Below, in pieces: positions 23,078 to 34,913 of a stretch of DNA of 64,000 nucleotides. The notes beneath the pieces are model-generated. The model did no database searches and was not told where the DNA came from. It worked only from the letters and a program-made list of their open reading frames with translations. Position numbers and translations under genes: made by a program. This DNA comes from Pyrenochaeta sp. MPI-SDFR-AT-0127 (lineage: Eukaryota; Ascomycota; Dothideomycetes; Pleosporales; Cucurbitariaceae), in assembly GCA_020747015.1 (NCBI GenBank), contig JAGTJM010000015.1, forward strand, positions 124,001-188,000, written 5' to 3'. Within the stretch, counting starts at the first letter, position 1. Each line of letters starts with the position of its first letter.

Positions 23078-24321
23078 CTACTGCTTCATAGATACATTCT
23101 CTGCTATGGACAGCAACCCTGCACTGCGTACAAAGTTCGCCATACTCCAGAACCCACCGCTGAAATCCAGATCATACCAGTAGTTGACTGCGCAACATAT
23201 CCCTTCTTCGTTGCAACTTTGGCTCACTTTGTGATACCATAGTGCAGGGAGATAAAGCATGTCACCTTCCGCAAGGGTGACGCGTAATGGTTGAGAGGAC
23301 TGGCTGTACACTGTCGAATTATGGGTAGGTGTATCAGGATCCCACGTCGCAAATGGAACGTACTCCTCTGGATCGTCAATACGGATGTGAAGGTCTTCTT
23401 TCACCAAATCTTTCTTTTCTCCCTCTCCATGGAGTCTAGGAGAGTATGTCGCAGCTAGTACGCTCTTCTCACCCACACATGGCGCCTCCACTGGTGCTAG
23501 CAAAACGAAATGTTTCCGTCCCAAGATCTGGACGTAGATATTTTCGTAGTTGTCTTTGTGCAGCGCAGTAACAGAGCGCGAGTTTCCGAGCCAGAAGTTG
23601 ATTGCGTCTGGATCTTTTTCGAGTGCTATACGTGCAAATGCTATACTCTGCGGAACATCTGCAAATAGCGTTGCATATTCGTTACGCAGATTGTCGTTCT
23701 GCGTCTGTGCGTACCTTGTTGGTCCGTCAACGCCGTCTTCCAGCTCTTGCTGTTGGATCGCTTGGATGACAGATTCAAAGGATTCTTCGGTTTCATACGG
23801 CTTGACAAAAATTGAGCCTCCAGAGGGTATCGAGACGACAGAATCAGCATTTCCGTGGGGTGTGATTGCTACATTCACATCTTGACCCTTCATGACTTCA
23901 ATAAGGTTGGCGGCGTTCCATCTTTTGCAGGCTTTCCAGTCTTTGGCCCCATTACGAATGACAAATGGTCTGTTGCGCGCGACATATCGCATAAACTCCA
24001 GTGGTGACGGCTCTTCATTGAAAATGTCGATTGAGGAGGGGTTCAGGTCGTGATAGGTTGTTATGAGATCTACAAACTGTTAGGAAAGAATGACATTGCA
24101 TGAACAGACGAGACAAGTAAAATTGATTGTATTCAGAGAAGTTTGAAAATGGAAGCACCTCTTACAGCATCTTGCAATATGCCTGCATCCTTAAGGCCTG
24201 TAGGTGCGGATCTGGAGAAGACTATATTAGGACCTACTCGAATGCGAGAAGACATCCAAGCCTACCTGAATGAAGCCTTCTCGGTGCTCTGAAGACCGAT
24301 CACTTCATCATTGACCAACAT
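23078..24321 (-). CDS. JmjC domain protein of the JMJD7/cupin-8 type
   Basis: Predicted Fe(II)/2-oxoglutarate oxygenase; human JMJD7 is a lysyl hydroxylase. Minus-strand exons 24266..24321, 24166..24211 and 23078..24076 give 366 residues, joined by introns of 54 and 89 nt that keep phase. The family's N-terminal sequence YHDLNPSSIDIF...EPSPLEFMRYVARNRPFVIR is present. The iron-binding motif is HKD in ALHKDNYENIYVQILG, and the distal His is in LPALWYHKVSQ. Between them is the RKHFVLLAP strand typical of the family. The first two exons are short; they were accepted because they bring in an ATG and a phase-consistent leader without stops, and they are less certain than exon 3. The gene is divergent from IMP1. 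Confidence 0.9.
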
Positions 24322-24563
24322 TATTTCTGGAGTAACGATCGTGTCTTTCTGAGGTTTGCCAAACTCGCGTGATTGACACGGAGTTTAAGATCTTGGCACA
24401 CGGAGTTTGGGCAACAATGATTCTCAAGTTCCAAGGCTTCGTCACTTCACCAACTATCAATTCGCGCTACAAACCACCAAGTAGCCCTTTAGTCATTGTT
24501 GTTGGTGCGTTTCATAACCACACCATGTTTCGACGGTAGTAAAGCTAGTCCTGAACACACATT

Positions 24564-25243
24564 ATGCCGCCGCCATGGTCCTTCTTTCAACGCTTCCCAA
24601 ACCGATCCGCACCAGCTATTTTAAATCCGAAATCTTGGGCGCGTATGTTGCTCTCTTACCACAAAAACTTACACATTCACTAAAACATTCAGGTAATGCT
24701 CTCCTCGTTGGAAAAGTTGCCCTTTTCACACACGTCTTCCGCTCCTACATTGGAGGCGTCGGCTCTACGACCGGCATCTCTATGACCCCTACGATTCCAC
24801 ACTCCTACAACGGGCATCCTTGGATTCTCTACTCCTCTCTACATCGACGCGGTCGCAATATCAAAGTTGGCGATGTAATAACATACACAAATCCCATGTT
24901 CCCCAATGAAAGCGGCTGTAAGCGTGTGATTGGTATGCCTGGCGACTTCGTATCTGTTGTGTCGTCGGGAAGAGGGGAAAATGACGTGGAGGCTGTTGAT
25001 ATAGAGGGAAAATGGGCGAGCGTGAAAGATCAAGTCATTAGAGTGCCGGAGGGGCATTGTTGGGTTGCAGGAGATAACTTGGAGTGGAGCAGAGATAGTC
25101 GATTGTTTGGGCCACTGCCTTTAGGTTTAGTCAAGGCAAAAGTTCTGGCAGTCGTGCTGCCAGTCAGGGAGGCAAAGTGGGTCGGCAGCGAAGTCGATAT
25201 TGTAGATCCGAGGGATGGGGAGAGAGAGTGGGTTGCCGGCTAA
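24564..25243 (+). CDS. IMP1: Mitochondrial inner membrane peptidase subunit 1
   Basis: Type I signal peptidase family enzyme that removes sorting signals from proteins delivered to the intermembrane space. Exons 24564..24642 and 24693..25243 give 209 residues. The start at 24564 uses a different frame from the long ORF, which begins at 24575; splicing the 50-nt intron links it to the conserved part and removes an otherwise odd N-terminus. The catalytic Ser is in GISMTPT (residue 56) and the Lys in CKRVIGMPGD (residue 103). The Imp1 signature box VPEGHCWVAGDNLEWSRDSR, followed by GPLPLGLVKAKV, favours Imp1 over Imp2. The segment NALLVGKVALFTHVFRSYI can serve as the membrane anchor. Confidence 0.92.
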
Positions 25244-25654
25244 GGATAAGAACAGAGACACGCAAGATACCCCAAATCAATTTATAAAGCAGCTCGCTAT
25301 GTACAATGACCATCCTTAGAAAATCATTGGGCACTTATGAAGGCGCATAGACAGACAAACCCAGAACCTTGCAAGAAGCATCCCGAAAGTATGTCCAAAT
25401 TTCATGATTGGGTACCAACTTCAAATCATATACCCATCCCAGCTTAGCATAGAGAAACGAGTCAAGACCTGCGCCAGGTGTCCCCAAGGATGTTTCGATG
25501 GTATAAACTATGAGATAATAAGAACAAACGGCTTCCTAGATCTGTCAATCTAAATCACAGTGACGAATGTCTCTGGCTCAGCAATTATGAAAACCTCTAG
25601 ATTCACCAAACATATCCGTCATTACTAGTCTTAGGAGACTTCTTCGGCGGTACA
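25244..25654. other. Convergent intergenic region
   Basis: 3' flanks of IMP1 and the RING gene; no gene seen. Confidence 0.6.
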
Positions 25655-26740
25655 CTACCTTTCTGCCTGACGCTCTGCTCGACGACGGGCGCGGGCGTCT
25701 CGGGCTTCATTAGCGGTTGACTGAGGTTCATCTACCCACGCAGAGTTTCCAAGATGGTTGGGGTTCTGAGGTCCAGCGCATTCGAATTCCGTTGGGTTGC
25801 GCGTAAAGACCCTTTGGCGCCGAGTCGGCAATTCCTGATGTGATTCGCCTGCGGCCCCATCTAATTGCTGGTTCCTTTCATACGAAATACGAGCGCGGCG
25901 GCGAGGTGTGGCCTGCTCTGGGCGTTCTACAAACACATTCTGTGAGCTATGTGGCCCCGACCCGCGGTCAGGAGGCGCTTGGACGGGTGGAACAAGGCGT
26001 GCAACAAATGGATTAGCTATAGGCGTGGTACTGTGCATGCCTTGTGGCTCCGACGGGTGCTCTTGTCGATGGTTGGCATCGTATCCATGTGGGTAGTGTG
26101 GCTGAGCTGACTCTTGTTCAGTACTTGGCTGTCGATCATCAAATAGGTTACGAGCCCGTTCCATACGACTTACGCGTCGGATAGACAAGTATGTTCGTGA
26201 GGTTGTGATGGTTTCTGACGCATGTAAAATAGGAATATGACCACCTGTGCGTGGTGGACCATTGACGGAAGCAGTGTGATCTCCAATGTGACTCGGTCCT
26301 GCCATGTCATCCGGAAGGGGGAAATGTGAAATAATGAAGTGAACTTCATCATCACCATCATCATTTTCCTCTTCATATTCTTCATCTTCGACATCCTGAA
26401 AAGCCAGAGGATCATGATGTGGCGGAGCGTCATAAAGTTCACGCCTACAGTTGGGACAGGTGCGGTTCTGGTTCTCATTGCCTTGAAGCCATGTGGCTAT
26501 GCAGATACAGTGGAAACAATGCAAGCACGCGAGTACTTGTACTACATCATCATCCAGTGGCTCCGAGCAGATGGTGCAATTCTCGCCAGGTGATTGAGCG
26601 ACTACGGGGACTACGCCTCTCATGAAAAACTCAGCCTGGGGGCGAAGTGCGGGTGTGTCGTTCATAAAGTGGGCTTCGTGTTGATTCCGGGACAGGTCTG
26701 AGGTGTTTCCGGGTGTAAAAAAGCTGTTTGTGTTAGCCAT
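25655..26740 (-). CDS. RING-H2 finger protein A, probable E3 ubiquitin ligase
   Basis: 361 residues in one exon. A RING-H2 finger occupies about residues 55-102: CTICSEPL, then CLHCFHCICIATWL (Cys-x-His-x2-His-x2-Cys pattern) and CPNCRRELY. Ahead of it is LRPQAEFFMRG. The middle carries a strongly acidic run (EDEEYEEENDDGDDE). The remaining two thirds are hydrophilic and look disordered, ending in an Arg-rich tail (RDARARRRAERQAER). No membrane segment is present. The substrate is unknown. The RING block and the preceding RPQAEF motif closely match the protein at 34914-36212, so the two are paralogues. Confidence 0.85.
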   Translation of the reverse strand: MANTNSFFTPGNTSDLSRNQHEAHFMNDTPALRPQAEFFMRGVVPVVAQSPGENCTICSEPLDDDVVQVLACLHCFHCICIATWLQGNENQNRTCPNCRRELYDAPPHHDPLAFQDVEDEEYEEENDDGDDEVHFIISHFPLPDDMAGPSHIGDHTASVNGPPRTGGHIPILHASETITTSRTYLSIRRVSRMERARNLFDDRQPSTEQESAQPHYPHGYDANHRQEHPSEPQGMHSTTPIANPFVARLVPPVQAPPDRGSGPHSSQNVFVERPEQATPRRRARISYERNQQLDGAAGESHQELPTRRQRVFTRNPTEFECAGPQNPNHLGNSAWVDEPQSTANEARDARARRRAERQAER

Positions 26741-29700
26741 AGTTGGTTTTGTCAGTCCAAAGTTCGGTTGTGGTTGGGGTTGGGGTTATAATTGTGAGTG
26801 GGAGGGAATGACGAAAGAGATTGACATGGCAGAGAAGTAGGTTGGTGATTGAGGCCCAACTGTTTGTGCCCACGCCTTTTAGATTCCAGTGAAAGAATTC
26901 TGCTCTGAAAAGTTGTTTGCTTACTACAAGACTTGCAAACTCAGGGCACTTTGGGGTGACTCTGGGCACCCTTTGCCTACGCAGTGCTCTACATTCACCT
27001 CATTTTCTGATATGATAGTCGATGAATTAAAAGGACCTCATCATCGCAGCTCGATGAAAATGCTCATGTTCCGTAAATAGTTTTCACCGTTGTAACCGTG
27101 AGACTCTATCTACGGAAGAAATCATCGAGCTATATGGGTAAGTTTGCTCTCAGACATGTTGGAGCGGTGATCATGTACCATATTGTCAAACTCAAAAAAA
27201 GCTGGGACGCTAATAACGTGAGAATTTGTGGCAGATTTCCCTTCACTACGATTATAAAAGTTGGCACGGGGAGAGGTTGAGATCCTGGGCATGTTCTCAT
27301 TGATTATGTATTTGGCGAGGAATTGATTTACGTGCCCGGTTTGACGACTGTTTACGAAGACTAAAGTATGGATGGAACCCTAGATAGGGTTTTTCTTGTT
27401 TTCAGAATATACTTCACTACATATTGACTAAATCAAAACACCTAAGCAAACAAATTAGGCCAGCGGTATAACACGTTAAGGAACGTAAAACATGGCAGAA
27501 AAGATAGGACTGAATTGTTTTCTTAGATTACGTACAAAAAGCTAGTACAGGTACAATGCACAGTAAAATTTTATATTTATCATTTGCGTACTGAGATGTG
27601 TCATCGTCTCTTGCAAAACGAAAATTATAACCAATGTAAGAGACTTAATGTCACCACTATCAATACAAGTTCAGAAGATTCAATATGATCAGCATGTGAT
27701 CTTGAAACTCACTCTCAATGTGCATGACTAGAAAAGAGAAAAGAGAAGAGATGGTCTGCAAGCTTCACCTATCCAAACCACACCATCAAAAGTATTGCGA
27801 CCTCTGCGTTTCACCGCCCAGGCTGTAATGGTTATTGGTGCTACATAGATTTTCAGACAAGACTTCAACAACTGCATCCTTGTGTGTAGTCTCTGAAGAG
27901 CAAATCTAAAATGCGGTTGATGAGCAGCGTTGCAGATCGTAATAGTTGCCAGCCGATGCACCGCCGGGTTCTTTCGCCAACATCGCAACCACCGGAGTTG
28001 ACGCCGACCCGGCTTAATTGCCAAGAAGATGCTTGCACGCCGTGATGTCTCATTGGTGAATAGTGATATACTTTGACTGATAGACCCAAAAATATTACAA
28101 GTTAACTTGGCATTACATCGCTTTCACTTTCTTGCCCCTTGGCGGCTGAATAGCAGCTTACATGCTGCTACCAGCGATTGGGTGTCTAGTGACATACACG
28201 ATTCTCCTGCAGGTACCGTCGTTCTAGTGTAGAACATTATGCTCGAAATGGCAGGTAATATTGACTGATCTAGCGATAGTAGAGAAAGTGGCTACAGATT
28301 GCCTCAGACAATTCAAACACGTAAAATTTGCAGAGACAAGACGTACAGCAGTCGGCCAACATCTAGTAACCTAGACTCTGAAGACGCTATTCAGGTAATA
28401 GCACAGCAACTACAGGCAAATACTGTAACAAAATCCAGGGGTACTAGATACAGGGATTAAGAGGCGACAGAAGTAATGGCTAACACGCGGGATATAACCG
28501 AAGATTATAGCATTATTTGACAAGAAGCTAGGGATATCGTCAACGCCACGCCTTAGCACCCCGCCCGCAAAGATAACAAGTGCGGGAAGCTGTCATAATG
28601 CCGCCCAGGACCCGCTGACCAAGAGGTTCGTGTAAGTCTTGGAAGTAAAAAGAACTTTCTGGGACACTGCTGTTGTATCTGCTACTGGAGCGTATCATCA
28701 TAGAAGCTTGAATATTGTACCAAACACTCATGCAGCCGATATAAGTAGCACACCCACACTTCTGTTCCTAAAAGGCAACGAGAAGACTGAACGGGAGCTT
28801 GCTTGAGTTACAGAAATGTAAATAGCATCTACAAATATATGTTACTAGGTAGCGGCCTAAGCCTGCGGGGAAAGTAAGGGAGCTGTATCGTGACATCAGA
28901 GGCAGCCTTAAAGAGCTAATCTAACGCCGGCTTAGTCTACCGGGAGCGCACAATGACTAAAGTGATTCAATGAAGTGAACAATGCTGATATATAAATGGC
29001 CTCATAAAGACAGCTTATGTCACCTGCGACCTTGAGAAATGCGTGAGTAAAGTAGCAGGAGCTTCACATTCCCATTCTCTTGATATTATAGAACATTCTC
29101 GAGGTTGCGGAACGATTTCCGATTCTTACAGGATCCTAAATCACCCAAATAGCCTCTAACCATTTATATTATCCCAGGCGGCGATCGGTGGTCTTTACAT
29201 ATGTAAGAGGGGAACATCTGGCTGATCTTGTTTCAGTGCAAGGATTCAGAAAAGTTTCAAGAACAAGCCGCGTTTTTCTTAACCAGGCTGGTGGCGTTAC
29301 GCAAGAGATCTTGTTCGGCGATCACTGCTATCCAGAGTAGGTAGTAAGTACGTTGGGGGCTAAAGTGTACCGGTATGCGGCTTGATCTCGTGTTCGCGTA
29401 CACTAACAAACGGGTTGTTGATCTACATCACAAACACCATATGGATATTTTGCTGTCGCGCCGATAGGCGTACAATACTTCATATTTCTCGTGTTCGCGG
29501 TCCCTTCTAAGTTTGCAGTCTTTCTCGTATTCGCATTCCACTCTCAATTTTTCCAAATGAGCATCTTGGCTGTCAGGTGACCATGCTCTACGCCTAGTCC
29601 AGTGCATGTTGGGCATACTCCACCTGTGTACATGTGCAAATGATAGGACACGATGTATCCATTGATCTGCAGAGCGTACAACAAACTGCAAGCGAAAAGT

Positions 29701-29885
29701 CTCTCCTGAATATAGTAACACGCAGGTCGTCCCGTGCTGCTCCATGGTCTTCTCCTGGCAATTCGTGTATATAAGGAGGGCGATTTCCCAGCATCAATTT
29801 CTCGTTCAGTTCCTTCTTCAGATTACCATCTCTGAGTTACTACTACCTCCTTGAGTTTTACTTGCATTCTCCACCACATTCCATC
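26741..29885. other. 3.1-kb gene-poor, AT-richer region
   Basis: No ORF with recognisable features on either strand; the longest are about 100 codons, random-looking, and interrupted. Base composition by eye is more AT-rich than flanking genes, especially 27360-27700. I cannot identify a transposon, terminal repeat or tRNA. It may hold decayed repeats. The last 100 bases are the leader of the next gene. Confidence 0.5.
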
Positions 29886-30485
29886 ATGAAGCTCGCATCG
29901 ATCTCACTACTTTTTGCGGTATTCGCTGCCGTCATCTATGCCGCGGCTTTGGATACTTCCTATATTCACGCTCTCGAAGCTCGAGACGCTGAAGACCAGC
30001 CTGTTTTTGAAGATGTAGTCGGATACCAACTTCCAGATGGCCACCGCAAGATTGACTTCTATCTGAACGGAGCTCTTGCAGGCAGCGCAGTGGAAACTTC
30101 GGATGGAGGTATGTTGACTATCGCTCAACTGATGCACGCTTCGTCCTAACCAAAAGCTAGTTGAGTTCTTTGACGAGGCTGGCGACCTGATTGACCTTGA
30201 CAACCAAAGCGAGTTCGCGAAGCGTGTGTCCAGGTGGCAGTTTGCAATCAAGTTCGCAAAACTCCTTGCCAAGTATGGCAAAAGGGCTTGGGACTTCTTT
30301 TACTGCATCGGACTAAATGCTGGTTGGAGGTGCAGTGATGATGTGGGTTCACTTCACCCTAAAGTCTCAGAGTATTTTACTGACAGTATCAATAGTTCCT
30401 TCAGTGTGCGACCATGGGCCAACCGCCGTGGGCATGTGCTGAAGGTATTGTTTGCGTAGGCGCAGCTGCAGTCAGATGCAAGTAA
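29886..30485 (+). CDS. Small secreted cysteine-rich protein
   Basis: Exons 29886..30108, 30161..30342 and 30396..30485 (introns 52 and 53 nt) give 164 residues. A clear signal peptide (MKLASISLLFAVFAAVIYAAA) is followed by a central block (LPDGHRKIDFYLNGALAGSAV) and an amphipathic basic helix (FAIKFAKLLAKYGKRAWDFF). The spliced C-terminus ends CATMGQPPWACAEGIVCVG...VRCK, so the mature protein has six cysteines in its last third, enough for three disulfides. Without the two introns the frame stops early and the cysteine pattern is lost, which supports the model. I recognise the layout from unnamed secreted proteins of dothideomycetes but know of no function. It is isolated in gene-poor DNA, a common setting for secreted effector candidates. 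Confidence 0.82.
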
Positions 30486-31237
30486 ATCCGTGATGATAGG
30501 CCTCGGTCGCAGTCACTCTGGTTCCTAGAAGTTGTTTTATACTTTAAGAAGGAAGTGAATGAACTGGAACTCTACACAGTGTTTTGGTCACTGAAGGTGT
30601 TTTTCTGCGGCCGGGTCTACCGTGGCCAACGGGATGTGCTCTCATTTCATTATTTGCTCACAGAGCATCACTTTCGTTTTGTGTGAGTGATTTCTTGGTC
30701 GCCTTTTCCGTAGTCGAATGAAATTGCCATGCCAATCATCATGAGTATTCTAATGCTACGGTGACTGATCCTGATGTTTCTGGAGTGGAATTTTGCTGTT
30801 GGTATTGGTGTTTGTGAAGAGAATATCAAGAAAACGCAAGCCTTTCGAAGTGAGGTCGTTAAGAGAAGGGCCGGCATTGAACTGCGGGATCAAATCTGAA
30901 GAATCACGAGGAACAAGAGTTCCAAGATGTGAATTGATTTCAATTGAGGCCTTGCTATTGTTCAGAGTCCGCAAATACTGCAGATAAAAAATTATTAGGT
31001 GGCAGAAATGAAGCTAATACACAATGGGAGTAGATGGGTAAAGTTGTTTCCTCCGCAAGTATTTCAATAGGTGGGGTCAGCTGAGGACTTGGGGGAGGAG
31101 GGGGACTTAGTACGGTTGCAAGATATGAGACAGAGAGTCTCTACGAACGCTGAAGCAGTGTACAGTCGGTAGAACTATCATCTACGTGGACTTTCTAACC
31201 AAATGAACTAGGTAGTTCCAGGGAACGACTCCAATAG
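30486..31237. other. Convergent intergenic region
   Basis: 3' flanks of the secreted protein and NmrA genes. Small ORFs without features only. Confidence 0.6.
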
Positions 31238-32134
31238 CTACCATCCCAGTGCATCTCGGTTCAAGGCCCCCGACAGCGGTGTAAGAGGGATACCATACCA
31301 TTTCAATACATCGATATCCACACCATAGCCCACGTCCCGTTGCCAAACCTGTGCAAGCACAGCAAGATAACCTTGCTTCTGAAGTGCTATGACTTCTTCA
31401 TCGGTAAGATAACCAACAGTGACTTTTCTGCCACTCATTTTGCTAAGCCGCTCTGCTATTTGTACAGCTGTCAACTTCTCTGCCGCGAGAGAAATTTCTT
31501 TCCTGGAAAATTTGGACGGTGACTCGATTGCAGCGACAGCAAAGTTCGCAATATCAGACACATCAATGAGGTCGAGTTGTGTCTCAGTATTGAAAGCAAC
31601 CCGTAGTTCGTGTGCATCTGCAAGCCCAGGAAACATGTACTTAACATCGGGGTAGCAGAAGTTCTGAATGAAGAACGCAGGACGTAATATAGACCAGTAT
31701 TCGAAGCCTGCGGTACGTACTATGTGCTCGATGGCATGTTTGTTCTTCCAGTACCAGGCTAGTGGGTAATTGTCGTTCCAGTGAGGAAAGCTTTCATGCT
31801 CGCCCGTGCGTGCCACGCCGGAGTAAACGAAATGCTTGACACCCTTTTCCTGAGCAGCTTCAATGACGTTTTTTGCATAGGCGATTTCTTCAGTTGGGTT
31901 TGCTGGAATTGCAAGGAAAACAGCGTCCACATTTTCTAGAGCGGCCTGTATCGTCTTCACTGAACCAAGGTCCCCAGTATGTAGCACCGCTCCCATAGCT
32001 TGCAACCTTTCTGCTGCATCAGATGATGGATTCCGAGTTAAGATATGTACCGAATGTCCGCGTCGAAGTAGCTCCCGGGTGACGGCCTGACCTTGTTTTC
32101 CAGTGCCTGGAGCAACGAATACAGATGACTTCAT
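31238..32134 (-). CDS. NmrA-family NAD(P)-binding protein A
   Basis: 298 residues in one exon. An N-terminal Rossmann fold begins SVFVAPGTGKQGQAV, the GxxGxxG-type dinucleotide motif of the NmrA/HSCARG group. LLRRGHSVHILTRNP follows as the second strand, with the basic residue typical for NADP binding. AIPANPTEEIAYAKNVIEAA and VKHFVYSGVARTGEH match the family's middle region, and ILRPAFFIQNF and the DVSDIANFAVAAIE stretch match its C-terminal half. Family members are redox-sensing regulators (NmrA) or reductases acting on small molecules; which applies here cannot be told. Two more proteins of the same superfamily lie within 11 kb. Confidence 0.88.
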   Translation of the reverse strand: MKSSVFVAPGTGKQGQAVTRELLRRGHSVHILTRNPSSDAAERLQAMGAVLHTGDLGSVKTIQAALENVDAVFLAIPANPTEEIAYAKNVIEAAQEKGVKHFVYSGVARTGEHESFPHWNDNYPLAWYWKNKHAIEHIVRTAGFEYWSILRPAFFIQNFCYPDVKYMFPGLADAHELRVAFNTETQLDLIDVSDIANFAVAAIESPSKFSRKEISLAAEKLTAVQIAERLSKMSGRKVTVGYLTDEEVIALQKQGYLAVLAQVWQRDVGYGVDIDVLKWYGIPLTPLSGALNRDALGW

Positions 32135-33267
32135 CGTGAGAAAGCACAGAAGATGTGAAGAGCTTTATATTTTGAATCGAAATAAGGAAGTTATGAAAGC
32201 CCAAGCGAGCTGCCGAGACAACTCTATGCACCTCGATTGTGGCTACCATGTATAGATATATACATTCCATGGACTGGTATACTTCGGAGGTGCGGAGCGG
32301 AGGATCGGAGTGATAATTGAGAGACTCCGCACAGCAAGTACGCCATTTCACACTCTATCAAGCCAAGTGCCAAATATAACTAAGTGGAAGACGGGGCTGC
32401 GCTTGCGCAAAAAGGACGTCGGCCATGAGTCATGGGATATGGATTATAGTCCACCAAGCTTATATACCTCACTATGCAGCGAGGAAGCCCCCGCGTCGAG
32501 AAGGATCTCCTATTTAGGGCAACTCAACCATGACTCAAAAGGGAGACAATTAATATGTCGTTATCCTTTAGGTATTCGTCCTTCGGAAATTTGTTTTGTA
32601 TGGAGGGTCCACGACATTCTTACTTGTCCTGGTGACCGTTCTGTTTCTAATACATCCAAGTGCCCAAATTTGGTACTCCCTGTTCTTCTACGACTATATC
32701 ATCACCCTTGGGTTTAAGACTGTTAGGACCGAGGCTCCGCTAGTAAAGGAAATAAATCTAGGCTTTCAGGGGGATCAGCTTCTGAATGCATACGTTCCTC
32801 GTGGTGACATACAGATAATTTTTGAAATTACGAGGCATTGTGAGCCTTTCACTCGTTCCGTCCGGGCAGCAACACGACAATTGCTAACATGAACCGAGCC
32901 ACCTAGGTGCTGGTAGAGGGCCTCCCTCTGGGTGTTTTACATTGTATGATCTGCAGTTGTGCAAGAAGGCGGCGCGGAGCTCTGGATGGCCCTTTGTCCG
33001 TTTTGGTCCGACCGGTTTGAACATCTTTCGCGGAGTGTACGCAAACTCCTCCTGGTGGATATCAAAACTGTGGAATTTTTTGTCCATATATGTCCGTATT
33101 TAAGCCGATTTGAGATGCAAAGTCTGACAAATCAACATTTTTGCATATTTATTTAGAGGTTGTATTTGGTTTGACAAAGTTCTCTCTTAAAGAAAATAAT
33201 TCGCAGATAAGTTCACTTTTGAAACGCAGATCCTATCTCTATTCTTAAAAATCTATACTCTTCAGTT
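32135..33267. other. Divergent intergenic region between NmrA-type genes
   Basis: 1.1 kb between divergent starts. A plus-strand ORF at 32596-32892 has a hydrophobic beginning but no start context or homology that I recognise. The final 80 bases before 33268 are AT-rich. Confidence 0.5.
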
Positions 33268-34212
33268 ATGGCACCTACTCTCCTCATTGCGGGTGCGACT
33301 GGCAACACTGGCCGCGGCGTCGTTGAGACACTATCAAAACTTCTAAAGACTAGCCAAACTTTTCAAGGCCATCGAATTGTCGCTCTCACGCGTTCCTCGA
33401 AAAGCCCAGCAGCACAGCAGCTTGCCCAATTGCCCAATGTGGACGTTGTAGAGCTTAATTGGATTGAAATCACTCCCGATTGGCTCCGCGAACAGGAGGT
33501 GGTCAGAGCCTTCATCGCATCTCACAACGAGCCAAATCAATTTGCCGAGGAATCAACATTTCACGTTGCGGCTCTGAGAGCAGGTGTTAAATATGTTGTG
33601 CGAATCTCAACGACAGCTGCAAACGTTCACCCGGATTGTAATGTTTATTATCCACGTACGCATTGGGCAATCGAGACAATGTTAAGCTCGTCGGAATTCA
33701 AAAACTTGCAGTGGACTTCATTGCAAGCCAATGTATTTTCTAATTTCTACCTTTCCAACGCCGTGGAATTTGTCAAGAAATATCGCAAGCATGGAAAACA
33801 AGGAATTCTTTCATTGATGGCATCGCCAGATGCACCTGTCGGCATCATTGACCCCCACGATGTTGGCATCGTTGCAGCTCACCTCTTGCTCCAAGGGGAC
33901 CCCACTGCACATAACAAAGCCAAATATGTCCTCAATGGGCCAGAGGATATAACTGGAAACCAGATTGTGAAGCTGGTTGAGGAGCACATTGGTGCTAAGG
34001 TCGAGAATGTCATCTACAAGGATTTGTCATTCATCGAGCAGATGGCTGCTGCAAGCAAGCAATCAACGAACGTTATTCTGTCCTTGAAATACGCTCTAGA
34101 TACTGCGTGGGAGGGGATGTGCACGGCTTCCACAACCAGCAAGGAAATACTTGACCTTGCGGCGCCGAAGCAAACACCGGCTGATGCGTTTAGACAAATG
34201 CTAGAAGAATAA
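33268..34212 (+). CDS. NmrA-like NAD(P)-binding protein B
   Basis: 314 residues in one exon, starting MAPTLLIAGATGNTGRGVV, with the GxxGxxG Rossmann motif at about 9-15. The next strand is HRIVALTRSSKSP, with an Arg suited to NADP. ALRAGVKYVVRISTTAANV and YYPRTHWAIETML follow the NmrA layout, and the segment DPHDVGIVAAHLLLQ with YVLNGPEDITGNQIVKLVEE resembles the C-terminal domain of this superfamily. It is divergent from protein A, with 1.1 kb between starts. A role as an oxidoreductase or a metabolic sensor is possible; the substrate is unknown. Confidence 0.88.
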   Translation: MAPTLLIAGATGNTGRGVVETLSKLLKTSQTFQGHRIVALTRSSKSPAAQQLAQLPNVDVVELNWIEITPDWLREQEVVRAFIASHNEPNQFAEESTFHVAALRAGVKYVVRISTTAANVHPDCNVYYPRTHWAIETMLSSSEFKNLQWTSLQANVFSNFYLSNAVEFVKKYRKHGKQGILSLMASPDAPVGIIDPHDVGIVAAHLLLQGDPTAHNKAKYVLNGPEDITGNQIVKLVEEHIGAKVENVIYKDLSFIEQMAAASKQSTNVILSLKYALDTAWEGMCTASTTSKEILDLAAPKQTPADAFRQMLEE

Positions 34213-34913
34213 GAACAACGATAGACATGTATCTTTAGATCCAAGGATATCATAACGATACGAACAATAAGTTGGATTGGAAAAGGCACATCATAATTTA
34301 TGATTTAATACGCGGCGAATTCCCAGTATATATCGAGATGACTTGGGGCAGCTCCTATACACAGTGAATAAGGATAAATGCGTCGTAAAGGCACTTGCAG
34401 GTCCTTGGAGTTTTTAAACCTGGCTCGAATTGAGAATCTCAATAATCTCTCACAGGCGAAGCCACTCGAAAGGCCGGGAGCATTCGTCCGTCAGCAAATC
34501 AAAAGCAGTGCGACAATTTAGTACGTTAATTGCGAAGTTCAGTGGAGTAGAGTTGTTATATGTAGAGCATGTTGATACAGGAAACTCGTCTGTATCATGG
34601 AGTATCTTTCAAATATCCACAGAAACTGAGAGTAAATGTCCTGTAAACTAGGCTGAAGAAGTGACCAGAAGCTCTGAGAAGCCCCGAGAGAATGAATTCT
34701 ACATATCTACTGACTTCAGTACAACGATACATCCTTCACGAGACCCACAAATACCACGCACATTGTTATCGCATATGCCCTTCTCCTTTACATAACAATC
34801 CATATTGTATACTGTCTTGACTCTGGCCTCCAGCAACACGCAATCTTTCCCGTTTCCCAGTGATTCCAACCACCTATATCACCACTTTACTTACCAGTAA
34901 GCGCCATCCGAGG
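34213..34913. other. Convergent intergenic region
   Basis: 3' flanks of the NmrA-like gene B and RING gene B. No supported gene. Confidence 0.6.

Noticed and set aside
32596..32892. 98-codon ORF with a hydrophobic N-terminus
   Set aside because: The hydrophobic stretch is not followed by anything coherent, and the start has no fungal leader context.
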